Below the pieces are notes generated by a model, which saw nothing but the letters and a program-made list of their open reading frames with translations, ran no database searches and was not told where the DNA came from. From Rathayibacter sp. SD072 (GTDB lineage: Bacteria > Actinomycetota > Actinomycetes > Actinomycetales > Microbacteriaceae): a DNA stretch of 64,000 nt. Every line of letters starts with the position of its first letter. Position 1 is the stretch's first letter. Position numbers and translations under genes: made by a program. Positions 27,308 through 35,424 of the stretch are shown here, piece by piece. The stretch covers positions 1 through 64,000 of the forward strand of contig NZ_JADILJ010000003.1 of the NCBI RefSeq assembly GCF_017355185.1, read 5' to 3'.

Positions 27308-28810
27308 TCAGCGCGCGGGGACTCCGATCGCCTTAAGCTCCATGTACTCGCGGAAGCCCTCTTCGCCGTTCCGGCGGCCGAGACCGCTCTGCTTGTAGCC
27401 TCCGAGTGGGGTCGAGACACTGAAGTACATGCCGCCGTTGACCGAGATATTGCCGGCGCGGAGGCGACGCGCGACCGCCAAGGCCGACTCCTCCGACCCG
27501 CCGCTGACCTCGCCCGCCAGACCGTAGATTGTCGAGTTGGCGATCGCTACGGCCTCATCGACGTCGTCGTAGGGGATCACGCAGAGGACGGGTCCGAAGA
27601 TCTCCTCCTGCGCGACCGACGAATCCGGGTCTACGTCGACCAGCACTGTCGGTTCGACGAAGAAGCCATCGCGCCCCTCGAGCGCCTTACCTCCGATCAG
27701 GATTTTGGCGCCTTCGGCGACGCCGGCTTCGATCGCGCTGAGGATGCTGTCACGCTGCTTCGCGCTCACCTGCGGCCCCTGCAGCGTGCCCATCTCCCAG
27801 ACATCACCGACCGGGACCCGCTCGAAAGTCGCCTTTAGGATCGCCTGCGCCTCCTCGTACCGGGAGCGGGGGACCAGCAGGCGCGTTGAGAGGGTGCAGC
27901 CCTGACCCGCGTGGGAGCAGACGACCGCTGCGCCGGGAATGACAGTGGCGAAGTCGGCGTCCTCGAGGACGACGTGCGCCGACTTCCCGCCCAGCTCGAG
28001 GAAGATCTTCTTGACCGTCTCAGCGCCGGCCGCGAGGACACGACGTCCCGTCGCAGTCGACCCGGTCAACGTGACCATGTCGATCCGCGGGTCCGTGGTC
28101 AGCATCTCGGTGACGTCGTGGTCCGACGTCGTCACGACTTGGAAGATACCGGCCGGGATATCGGTTCGTTCGGCCACCAGGCGTCCGAGCTCGAGGCCGC
28201 TCCAGGGGGTGATCTGCGCGGGCTTGAGAATGACGGCGTTGCCTGCTGCGAGAGCGGGAACGGACTCAGCGACGTCAAGGTAGAACGGGTAGTTCCACGG
28301 TGTGATTGCGGCCACTACGCCGGTGGCCTCGTAGCGCAGCACACGGCGTGAAACGCGGCCTCGGTTCTCGTGGGGTTCCAGCTCCTGCTCGTAGGCGAAG
28401 TCGCGAGCCATCTCGGCCCAGTAGCGGGTCTCGTCCATCGGCTGCTTCAGCTGCACCGCGTAAGTCAGTGAGATCGGGCTGCCCGACTCAGTGACGATCA
28501 CGCGGCGCAGGTGCTCCTGCTCGTCGACGATCGCCTCGTGCAACTGCAGGAGGCAGCGACTGCGAAACTCGGGGTCGGTCGCCCAGTCGCTTTCCTCAAA
28601 GGCGCGGCGCGCGGCCGCGATCGCACGCTCCATGTCGTCCGCGGTAGCGCTTGCTGCGACTCCGACGACGAGTCCCGAACTCGGGTCAATGTTGTCAAAA
28701 GTACCGCCGTCGGAGGCGTCGACGAGGGCGCCGTCGATCAGCAGCCGACCCTCTCCGGCCAGGGGTCCGGAGCCGGTCGCTGCGGGGGATGTCGTTGTGG
28801 TCGTGGTCAT
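27308..28810 (-). CDS. NAD(P)-dependent aldehyde dehydrogenase
   Basis: This 500-residue ALDH oxidises an aldehyde to the acid. It shows the FLELGGKSAHVVLEDAD motif containing the general-base Glu, the catalytic Cys at about residue 303 in GQGCTLSTR, and the C-terminal EEIFGPVLCV motif. Its ATG overlaps the stop of the carboxymuconolactone-decarboxylase-like gene (ATGA), making it third in the GMC - CMD - ALDH operon. A plausible route is alcohol to aldehyde by the GMC enzyme and aldehyde to acid here. Confidence 0.9.
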   Translation of the reverse strand: MTTTTTTSPAATGSGPLAGEGRLLIDGALVDASDGGTFDNIDPSSGLVVGVAASATADDMERAIAAARRAFEESDWATDPEFRSRCLLQLHEAIVDEQEHLRRVIVTESGSPISLTYAVQLKQPMDETRYWAEMARDFAYEQELEPHENRGRVSRRVLRYEATGVVAAITPWNYPFYLDVAESVPALAAGNAVILKPAQITPWSGLELGRLVAERTDIPAGIFQVVTTSDHDVTEMLTTDPRIDMVTLTGSTATGRRVLAAGAETVKKIFLELGGKSAHVVLEDADFATVIPGAAVVCSHAGQGCTLSTRLLVPRSRYEEAQAILKATFERVPVGDVWEMGTLQGPQVSAKQRDSILSAIEAGVAEGAKILIGGKALEGRDGFFVEPTVLVDVDPDSSVAQEEIFGPVLCVIPYDDVDEAVAIANSTIYGLAGEVSGGSEESALAVARRLRAGNISVNGGMYFSVSTPLGGYKQSGLGRRNGEEGFREYMELKAIGVPAR

Positions 28811-29238
28811 GGAGTCTCCTTCATCATGTGGTCGTGGTGCGGGTCCTCGCCCACGTGGTTGTGCTCCGCGAACTCGGCTAATGCCTCTTCGACGCCGTCG
28901 CTGACAGCTGAGGCGTTGCCCCAGCCGACGTAGTAGGCAAGATGCAGGATCACCTCGCGAAGCTGTTCTGCGTCGAGTTCCTCGTTGAGGAGCGCGCCGA
29001 GGGCCTGGATTTGGATGAGGTCCGAGCGTCCGAGGGAGGCGGTCGCGCCGATGGTCAGCAGCCGGCGGTCGCGAATGGAGAGACCCGGCCGTGACTAGAT
29101 GTCGGTGAAGAGGTGCTCAACGGTGTCGACGAGCCAAGGGCTCTTTCCGGCAGTCGGGAGGCGGTCGGAGAACCCGAGCCCGTAGACGGCGTCCATCCGT
29201 GCGGTCCCGTCGACCCAGCGGTCGTCGCCCGCGCTCAC
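28807..29238 (-). pseudogene. carboxymuconolactone decarboxylase-like gene with in-frame amber codon
   Basis: Starting at GTG 29238, one base after the GMC stop and with GAGGAG upstream, the frame reads 144 codons to a TGA overlapping the ALDH start. It is interrupted only by TAG at 29095-29097 (codon 48). The flanking peptide, EHLFTDI-stop-SRPGLSIRDRRLLTIGA, matches the CMD-family motif in which that position is Trp (WSRPGL), so a single TGG to TAG change explains the stop. The downstream part keeps the family features (ALGALLNEELDAEQLREVILHLAYYVGWGNA). Because both ends are coupled to neighbours and the rest is intact, the lesion is recent, a sequencing error, or suppressed. Confidence 0.8.
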
Positions 29239-29239
29239 G

Positions 29240-30841
29240 TCACCGCTCCTCGGCGATCAGCTCGGCCGCGCGCCACGCCATCGCCATCGCCGGGGCGTTG
29301 AGGTTGCCCGAGATCATCGCCGGCATCACCGACACGTCGACGACGCGCAGGTTCTCGACCCCACGAACGCGCAGACGCGAATCGACCGGAGCGGACTCTT
29401 CCGGCCCCATCGCGACAGCACCGCAGGCGTGGTAGCCCGTTCCGCCGTAGAGGAAAGCCGAAGAGAGGATCGCGTCGTCATCATCGATCGCCGCTCCCGG
29501 CTGGATCTCGGCTGCGGCAAGTTCTGCGATCGGTGACTGGCGGATGATGTCACGCATCCGCTTGAACAAGCCGACGGTGCTCGCGCGGTCGTGCTCGGTC
29601 GCCAGGTAGTTCGGGACGATCCGCGGTGGTGCGGCGATGTCGGCAGAAGTGATGTGGACCGAGCCCTCACTGGTCGGACGCGACGTGAAGCCGAGGAGCG
29701 AGAGACCCGGACGGTTCTCGACCCCGATGCTGCCAGAGCCGATGCCCATCGTGTAGGGCGTGAGGAGCACCTGCCCGTCGGGTCGGTTGAGGTCCTCGCG
29801 GGTCTTGAGGAACGCGAGCATGTCGTATGCGGGCGTTCCGATCGGGCCCCGCCGTGTCGCCATCCAGCGCGCGCCGCTGAGGCCCTGCCGCAGCGGGGAG
29901 GACAGAAGGCGGTTGTAGCCGACGTCCTTGTTCAGGCGAACCTGAAGCGGAATGCAGCGATGCTCCCGGACTCCTTCGCCCACGCGCGGACTGACCACCC
30001 GGACGTCGACGCCCGCGGCAGCGAGCACCTCCGGAGAGCCGATCCCCGAGAGCTCGAGCAGTTGCGGAGAGGCGATGGATCCGGCTGAGAGGATCACCTC
30101 GCCGTGGGTGCGGAACTCGGTTGGCGTGCCATCGACGAGTGCGGCGACTCCGACCACGGTGTCGCCCTCGAAGAGCAGCTTCGTTGCCCGGGTGCCGGTT
30201 CGCAGCGTGACGTTGGGGCGCTTGAGCGCAGGGTGGAGGAACGCCTTCGCCGCGCTGACCCGCAAGCCGTTGCGGATCGTTGCTGGTGCGTAGCCGATTC
30301 GCTCTTCGTCAGAGGCGTTCACGTCCTGCATCCGCGTGACACCGAGCCTGGTGGCGGCATCCATCAGCGCTTCGTCCACCGGCTCGGTGTCGGTGCGGAC
30401 GCCGACCTGAAGCGGTCCGCCCTCACCCCGGAGCTCAGAGCCTCCGAGGGAGTGGTCCTCCATCTGGCGGTAGACGCGCAGCATCTCGTCCCAGCCCCAG
30501 CCGGCGTTGCCGAGGTCCTCGAGATGGTCGTAGTCGGCGCGTGCACCGCGGTTGTAGACCATGCCGTTCACCGAGCTCGATCCGCCGAGCACCTTCCCGC
30601 GGATCCAGACCTCGCGTTGACCCTTCGGGCCGAACGGCTCGGTCGGGTAGTACCAGGCGTACTTCGGGTTCTTCAGCGTGAAGGCGATCCCTTTGGGAAT
30701 CGCGATCATCGGGAAGGAGTCCTTCCCACCCGCTTCCAGCACGAGCACGCGCGTGCCCGGGTCCTCCGAGAGCCGACTGGCCAGCACGCAGCCAGCTGAT
30801 CCTGCGCCGACGACGATGTAGTCGAAGGGTCCTTCATCCAC
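29240..30841 (-). CDS. GMC-family FAD oxidoreductase (choline dehydrogenase-like)
   Basis: The 533-residue flavoenzyme has the FAD motif VVGAGSAGC near residue 11, the GMC signature GKVLGGSSSVNGMVYNRG near 83, the second signature AGSIASPQLLELSGIG, and a C-terminal HACGAVAMG plus GNLNAPAMAMAWRAAE segment holding the active-site His/Asn region. It oxidises an alcohol to an aldehyde or ketone. It is the first gene of an operon with the interrupted CMD gene and ALDH, and is divergent from a TetR regulator across a 15-bp palindrome. Confidence 0.9.
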   Translation of the reverse strand: MDEGPFDYIVVGAGSAGCVLASRLSEDPGTRVLVLEAGGKDSFPMIAIPKGIAFTLKNPKYAWYYPTEPFGPKGQREVWIRGKVLGGSSSVNGMVYNRGARADYDHLEDLGNAGWGWDEMLRVYRQMEDHSLGGSELRGEGGPLQVGVRTDTEPVDEALMDAATRLGVTRMQDVNASDEERIGYAPATIRNGLRVSAAKAFLHPALKRPNVTLRTGTRATKLLFEGDTVVGVAALVDGTPTEFRTHGEVILSAGSIASPQLLELSGIGSPEVLAAAGVDVRVVSPRVGEGVREHRCIPLQVRLNKDVGYNRLLSSPLRQGLSGARWMATRRGPIGTPAYDMLAFLKTREDLNRPDGQVLLTPYTMGIGSGSIGVENRPGLSLLGFTSRPTSEGSVHITSADIAAPPRIVPNYLATEHDRASTVGLFKRMRDIIRQSPIAELAAAEIQPGAAIDDDDAILSSAFLYGGTGYHACGAVAMGPEESAPVDSRLRVRGVENLRVVDVSVMPAMISGNLNAPAMAMAWRAAELIAEER

Positions 30842-30868
30842 GATTCAACTCCGTTGTTCGAATGAGTA

Positions 30869-30883
30869 TTGCACTGAGTGCAA
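30869..30883. promoter_or_regulatory. TetR operator, perfect palindrome TTGCACTGAGTGCAA
   Basis: A 15-bp perfect palindrome lies between the divergent GMC and TetR genes. The TGCACT half-site equals that of the operator at 7043-7067, whose regulator has the related SRRTFFNYF helix. Confidence 0.7.
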
Positions 30884-30926
30884 CTCTTCTCACACTAGAG
30901 CCTCCGGGTACTGTCAGGACGTGCTC

Positions 30927-31526
30927 ATGGACATCGGTAGCGAGAGCGTCGCCTCCTCGCCGAGCCGGCTTCGCCGCTGGCGCCACCTGCGTGACGCGGC
31001 CGTGAGCCTCTTCGCCGCAAAGGGCTATGCCGAAGTTTCCGTCGACGACATCGCCGCGGCGGCTGGTGTTTCGCGCCGCACTTACTTCAATTACTTCGCA
31101 ACGAAGAGCGCCGTTCTGTTCGATCCCGACCCTGAGGAGGCGACGAGGCTGGTCGCGCTTCTCACTCAGCAGCCTGAGGCTGCGGAACTCTGGGTGACCC
31201 TGACCGAAGCATTGACCACGTACCTCGACTCGCAACGCTCCGTGGTGACTCTCCGGCGCCGCATCCTCGCCGCAGACCCCGAGCTGGAGTCGTTGCACAA
31301 CGTCGCGAATGCGGAGTTCGAGCGCTCTCTCCTGAACTGGCTCACTGAGCATCATGTCGACGATTTCCGCGCTCACCTCGCCTCCGGGATCGCCTTGGCG
31401 GTCGTCCGGGAGGCCTTCCGCTGGTGGGACCCCGAGCAGGACTTCGCTGCGTTCCGCGCCCAGTTGGCCCTCGGGTTCCAACTTGCAGAGAGTGGGGCCG
31501 GATCCGCGCTGACGACGAAGGGCTGA
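30927..31526 (+). CDS. TetR/AcrR-family regulator of the GMC-ALDH operon
   Basis: ATG 30927 has AGGA eight bases upstream; GTG 30921 in the same frame is less well placed. The protein is 199 residues with HTH SVDDIAAAAGVSRRTYFNYFATKSAV. Divergent orientation and the intervening perfect palindrome indicate it represses both directions until an alcohol, aldehyde or derived ligand binds. Confidence 0.85.
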   Translation: MDIGSESVASSPSRLRRWRHLRDAAVSLFAAKGYAEVSVDDIAAAAGVSRRTYFNYFATKSAVLFDPDPEEATRLVALLTQQPEAAELWVTLTEALTTYLDSQRSVVTLRRRILAADPELESLHNVANAEFERSLLNWLTEHHVDDFRAHLASGIALAVVREAFRWWDPEQDFAAFRAQLALGFQLAESGAGSALTTKG

Positions 31527-31534
31527 CACCGAAA

Positions 31535-32998
31535 TCAACGGGCGGGGGCCACGGCGAGGTCGGACGCGGAAGCCGCCGCACTTCCCGGCGATGTTTCGCC
31601 CAGAGGTGCTCGAGATTTCGGGATGAAGACGGCAATTGCGGCGCAGATGACGCCTGCCGTCAGGCCGAGCAGTAGAGCGGTGTCGAACCCTGCGGTATCG
31701 GGATACCGTGCGGATCCGACGCGCACCACCTGGCTGCTGAGAACCCCCGCGATCAGCGCCGAGGCAACGCTCGTGCCGAGAGAACGCATGAGCGTATTGA
31801 GGCCGATCGCCGCGCCCGTCTGCGTAATAGGCACCGCGCTCATGATCAGCGTCGGCATGGCTGCGTAGCCGAGCCCCACGCCGACGCCGATCATCGGGTT
31901 GATGATCAGAACGTGCCACGCCTGCAGATCGAGGATCGATGCCAGGAAATAGGCCGAGGAGACGACAAGCGCTCCGAGAACGAGCAGGGCCTTCGCGCCG
32001 ATCCGTTTGCCGAGCCGTCCGGCGAGGGGCGAGGTGATCAGCATCGCGATACCGGCAGGAATGAGCATCAGACTCGACGCGACCAGATCCAGTCCCATGC
32101 CACCCGCGGCCGTCGGCAGCTGAAGAAGCTGTGGGAAGACAATCGAATTCGAGAAGAGCGCGAAGCCCATCGCGATGGACGCGATGTTGGTCAGCAGCAC
32201 CGGTGCGCGAGCGCTCGAACGAAGGTCGACGAGCGGTGCGCTCGTGCGCCACTCAAACCAACCCCAGAGCCCGAGGACGGCGACCGAGCCGGCGAAAAGC
32301 GAGACGATCGCAGGCGAGCCCCATCCCCAGGTGTTGCCCTGCGATATCGCGAGGAGGAGGCAGACCAGGCCGCCACTCAAACCGATGGCACCGATCCAGT
32401 CGAAGCGACCGCCAGTAGGCGTGGTGCTAGCCGGTATGACGACCAGCACGAGTGCGAATGTGACGGCCCCGAGTACCGCGGCTCCCCAGAAGAGGAAGTG
32501 CCAATCAAGGTGTTGCGTCACGATCGCGCTGACCGGGAGCCCGAGCGCTCCTCCGATGCCGAGCGTCGAGCTGACGAGCGCCGTAGCGGAGGTCAACCGC
32601 TCACGAGGTACCAGATCGCGGAGGATGCCGATGCCCAACGGAATGACACCCATGCCGGCGCCCTGCAGCCCCCGGCCGACAATGAGCGGCACCACCGATG
32701 TCGAAAGGGCCGACACGATGCTCCCAGCGACGAGGAACCCGATGAGCGTCAGCGCGATACGGCGCTTCCCGAACATGTCACCTAACCGCCCTGCGATCGG
32801 TGTGCAGACGGCAGCGACCAGCAGCGTTGCGGTGATCGCCCAGGCGGTCTGGTCGCGTGTAGCGCCGAGGAGGGACGGAAGTTGCGCCTGGATCGGAACC
32901 AGAATCGTCTGCATGAACGCGCCAGTCACGCCCGCCAACGCGAGCACGAAGATTATCCGACCGGTCGACCCCTCGGCCGGGGTGGTTTGGCGCGTCAT
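31535..32998 (-). CDS. DHA2-family MFS exporter (paralogue of 10044-11537)
   Basis: The 487-residue 14-TM-type exporter reads FMQTILVPIQAQLPSLLGATRDQTAW at its first helix and GRLGDMFGKRR in the loop, collinear with the pump at 10044. AAGGGAGAAGC precedes ATG 32998. It is divergent from the TetR gene at 33103, mirroring the first module. Its stop lies 8 bp from the convergent tetR of the GMC operon. Confidence 0.86.
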   Translation of the reverse strand: MTRQTTPAEGSTGRIIFVLALAGVTGAFMQTILVPIQAQLPSLLGATRDQTAWAITATLLVAAVCTPIAGRLGDMFGKRRIALTLIGFLVAGSIVSALSTSVVPLIVGRGLQGAGMGVIPLGIGILRDLVPRERLTSATALVSSTLGIGGALGLPVSAIVTQHLDWHFLFWGAAVLGAVTFALVLVVIPASTTPTGGRFDWIGAIGLSGGLVCLLLAISQGNTWGWGSPAIVSLFAGSVAVLGLWGWFEWRTSAPLVDLRSSARAPVLLTNIASIAMGFALFSNSIVFPQLLQLPTAAGGMGLDLVASSLMLIPAGIAMLITSPLAGRLGKRIGAKALLVLGALVVSSAYFLASILDLQAWHVLIINPMIGVGVGLGYAAMPTLIMSAVPITQTGAAIGLNTLMRSLGTSVASALIAGVLSSQVVRVGSARYPDTAGFDTALLLGLTAGVICAAIAVFIPKSRAPLGETSPGSAAASASDLAVAPAR

Positions 32999-33052
32999 GC
33001 TTCTCCCTTGATCGCTGTGAATCCGGTGCCTACTGAAACCAGCTCTTATGTT

Positions 33053-33093
33053 TGAGACGCCGTCTCATCATCGCGATCAGTATCGGCCGATAC
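33053..33093. promoter_or_regulatory. double TetR operator: TGAGACGCCGTCTCA and GTATCGGCCGATAC
   Basis: Two perfect palindromes, 15 bp at 33053-33067 and 14 bp at 33080-33093, occupy the pump-TetR divergent region. Both half-sites (GAGAC, GATAC) recur in the 9978-10020 operator of the paralogous module. Confidence 0.7.
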
Positions 33094-33102
33094 GCTGCGG
33101 TG

Positions 33103-33690
33103 ATGCAACCCGACACTCGGAGCCGAGCGCGCTCGATGATGCGGCGCGAGCTCGCGGATGCCGCGTTCGAGGTCCTCGCCGAACGCGGTTACAACGCCGT
33201 CACCGTCGAGGAGCTCGTCCGAGCGATCGGCACCTCGAGGGCAACGTTTTTCCGCTATTTCGATGCGAAGGAAGACGTCGTGCTGATGACGGCCGCTCCG
33301 GACGAGCGTGATATCGCCGCCGTCGTAGCCGCCGCAGAGGTTCCGGTCGACGATCAGACAGACGCCGTGTTCCGCATCCTGGGGGAAACGTTGCCGCCGG
33401 TCGGCGAGCAGACCAAACGCCTACGGGCTCGCGTCCTAATGATCACCGCGAATCCCGCTCTCGGAGCACGCCTCGCCGGACGACGGGGGGCTCGACAGGC
33501 GGAGTTCGCTGCTGCGCTGTCCGGCTCGTCAGCGAGCCCTGCAGACGCTCAGGTCTATGCTGCAATCGCCTTCGCCTGCCTCGATGTGGCGTGGCGTTCC
33601 TGGGCACGGGACGATTCCAGCGATCTCCAGCTGTACTACGACGATGCCGTACAGCGCGCCCGCACGCTGATGGGGCGTCAGGAGAAGTAA
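33103..33690 (+). CDS. TetR/AcrR-family regulator (paralogue of 9373-9960)
   Basis: The frame is open from TTG 33052, but ATG 33103 gives 195 residues, exactly the length of its paralogue, and leaves the palindromes untranslated. HTH: AVTVEELVRAIGTSRATFFRYFDAKEDVV. It should repress the divergent DHA2 pump. Its similarity to the regulator at 9373 in both protein and operator implies duplication with possible cross-regulation. Confidence 0.85.
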   Translation: MQPDTRSRARSMMRRELADAAFEVLAERGYNAVTVEELVRAIGTSRATFFRYFDAKEDVVLMTAAPDERDIAAVVAAAEVPVDDQTDAVFRILGETLPPVGEQTKRLRARVLMITANPALGARLAGRRGARQAEFAAALSGSSASPADAQVYAAIAFACLDVAWRSWARDDSSDLQLYYDDAVQRARTLMGRQEK

Positions 33691-33694
33691 TCGC

Positions 33695-34120
33695 TCAGTC
33701 GTCGGAGACGGAGACCTCTACTCGAATATTGCCCATGACGGCGTTCGAGTAGGGGCATGCACGGTGTGCGGCGTCAGCGAGGAGATGTGCCATCGAGGGG
33801 TCGATATCCGGGAGGACGACCTCGAGATGCACGGCCAACTCGAAACCGCCCGCAGCATTCGGTAGCAGGTCGACGCGGCTGCCGACGGTGGAGTCGACCA
33901 GGTGCACTTTGTGCTGGCGCGCGACCAGGTGCAGCGCCGAATGGAAGCAGGCGGCGTAACCGGCAGCGAACAACAACTCGGGATTGGCGCCTCGCCCCAA
34001 ACCGCCCAACGCAACAGGGAACTCCAGATCGAGATCGAGGATCCCATCAGAGGTGCGGACATGGCCGTTCCGGCCGCCTCCGGTCGAAAGTGCCTCGGCG
34101 GTGTACAACGGCTCGGTCAT
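33695..34120 (-). CDS. ohr: organic hydroperoxide resistance protein (Ohr/OsmC family)
   Basis: A thiol peroxidase of about 141 residues reduces organic hydroperoxides. The two redox Cys are in GYAACFHSAL and HRACPYSNAVMGN, the Ohr arrangement, and the conserved Arg and Glu of the family fall in the expected regions. ATG 34120 is preferred to GTG 34129 because the AAAGGTGAG ribosome-binding site overlaps the latter. The upstream TTAG-N7-CTAA site suggests MarR-type control, although no ohrR lies adjacent. It is convergent with the TetR gene, 4 bp apart. Confidence 0.9.
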   Translation of the reverse strand: MTEPLYTAEALSTGGGRNGHVRTSDGILDLDLEFPVALGGLGRGANPELLFAAGYAACFHSALHLVARQHKVHLVDSTVGSRVDLLPNAAGGFELAVHLEVVLPDIDPSMAHLLADAAHRACPYSNAVMGNIRVEVSVSDD

Positions 34121-34165
34121 GGTGCTCACCTTTCGTCAGTGGAGCGGTACGCCCGCTCCCTTCTG

Positions 34166-34180
34166 TTAGCTTCGCACTAA
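34166..34180. promoter_or_regulatory. putative MarR operator TTAG-N7-CTAA upstream of ohr
   Basis: TTAGCTTCGCACTAA lies 46 bases before the ohr start. It has the same half-sites and spacing as the site between the MarR and BVMO genes at 13129-13143. Confidence 0.5.
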
Positions 34181-34207
34181 CCATTACCGTCTGCCTGATC
34201 GCTGCCC

Positions 34208-34216
34208 CTACTGCAG
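34208..34216. promoter_or_regulatory. CTACTGCAG box, site f
   Basis: An inverse-orientation copy of the TGCAGTAG motif lies in the divergent region between ohr and the DUF1269-like gene, 109 bases before the latter. Confidence 0.35.
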
Positions 34217-34324
34217 ATGAACGACTCAGACCGCTCCCGCGGCACGACGTCTGCGCAAGAGCTGGCCGGGAGAGTGGGCTTACATCGCCGGCGACAAGCG
34301 CACGGCCTGACTAAGGAGCACTCG

Positions 34325-34789
34325 ATGAGCGCCACAGCCCCCACCCGAACCATCCTCGCCGCGACCTTCACCACATCGGACGGCGCAGCGCGAGCTGCCG
34401 CGGCTGTCGTCGGCGCGGCCCCCGAGAAGATCGCCAACACCGCCGTCCTTCACGTCAAGGCCGACGGTACGCCCACGTTCACCGAGACCAAGGACTGGGG
34501 TGCGGGGCGCGGGGCCCTCGTCGGCGGCGCCATCGGCCTCATCGGCGGGCCGCTCGGCGTCCTGGCGGGAAGCGGAGTCGGGATCCTGGCTACCCGTCTC
34601 CGCGACGTCGGCTTCAAGAATTCGCAGCTGCAGGATCTCGGTGAGACGCTTCAGCTCGGCGAGTCCGCCGTCGTGTTCGAGATCTCGAGCGACGCCGTTA
34701 CCCAGGCGACGGACGTCCTCCGCTCGCTCTCGGCCAGTCGGGTGGTCGTTGAGCCCGTCGACGCCAGCGTGTCGGCCCTCTTCGACTGA
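34325..34789 (+). CDS. DUF1269/general-stress-17M-like membrane-associated protein
   Basis: ATG 34325 follows AAGGAG with good spacing. The 154-residue product has a ferredoxin-like alpha/beta N-terminal half and a Gly-rich hydrophobic hairpin (GRGALVGGAIGLIGGPLGVLAGSGVGIL, residues ~60-88), as in DUF1269 stress proteins. Function unknown, probably envelope or oxidative stress given the divergent ohr gene. The frame is open upstream to 34217, but the strong ribosome-binding site fixes this start. Confidence 0.65.
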   Translation: MSATAPTRTILAATFTTSDGAARAAAAVVGAAPEKIANTAVLHVKADGTPTFTETKDWGAGRGALVGGAIGLIGGPLGVLAGSGVGILATRLRDVGFKNSQLQDLGETLQLGESAVVFEISSDAVTQATDVLRSLSASRVVVEPVDASVSALFD

Positions 34790-34857
34790 TCGTCAGCGTC
34801 GACTGTGACGGAGCGGTGCCGCTGATTCCCTGTACCACCGCCCGAAGGAGAGAGTCT

Positions 34858-35400
34858 ATGGATCAGAACCCCGCGCGCGGCGATGAAGAGATGCAGACCG
34901 TGCGAGGCCGCTCCATCGATGTCGACACCGCTGCCGCCCGTGCCCAGGCCTACATCTACGGCAATATCGTCGTCCTGGGCACCCTTGCGGTCATCGGTCC
35001 CACTGAAGCAGGCACCGCCGAGAACCTATCCCTGCTGATCGGCACAGTGGTTTCGACGTTTGTCGCTCACGTCGTCGCGGAGTCCTACGCGACACGCATC
35101 CGGACGAACCATCGACCCGATCGGGTAGCACTCCGGCACTCGCTGCGCGACGGCCTACCCGTGCTCAGCTCGGGCGCGATACCCGTGGTCCTTCTGATCG
35201 CAGCAGTCGCCGGGCTTCTCGGCAGTAGCGCAGCCTTCTCCCTCGCCGCGCTCTCGGTCATAGTGCGGTTCCTGCTCCTCGGATTCACAATCGGTCGCCT
35301 CCGCGGCACTCAGAGTTCGTGGCGCACGGTAGGCACGGGAGTAGCACTGGCGGCAGCTGGAGTCGCGACCGCGGGATTCAAGCTCGTGGTCGGGCACTGA
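34858..35400 (+). CDS. polytopic membrane protein, function unknown
   Basis: GAAGGAGAGA just upstream fixes ATG 34858. The 180-residue protein has an acidic soluble N-terminus (residues 1-30) and about five hydrophobic segments, with a basic cytoplasmic-type loop TRIRTNHRPDRVALRH between the second and third. No family is recognised with confidence. It is 68 bp downstream of the DUF1269-like gene and could be co-expressed. Confidence 0.6.
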   Translation: MDQNPARGDEEMQTVRGRSIDVDTAAARAQAYIYGNIVVLGTLAVIGPTEAGTAENLSLLIGTVVSTFVAHVVAESYATRIRTNHRPDRVALRHSLRDGLPVLSSGAIPVVLLIAAVAGLLGSSAAFSLAALSVIVRFLLLGFTIGRLRGTQSSWRTVGTGVALAAAGVATAGFKLVVGH

Positions 35401-35424
35401 GCGTCGCGTACCGGAGCCGCCCGG

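Noticed and set aside
32175-33011. 278-codon plus-strand frame opposite the second DHA2 pump
   Set aside because: Shadow frame; the minus-strand MFS protein is clearly the coding sequence.
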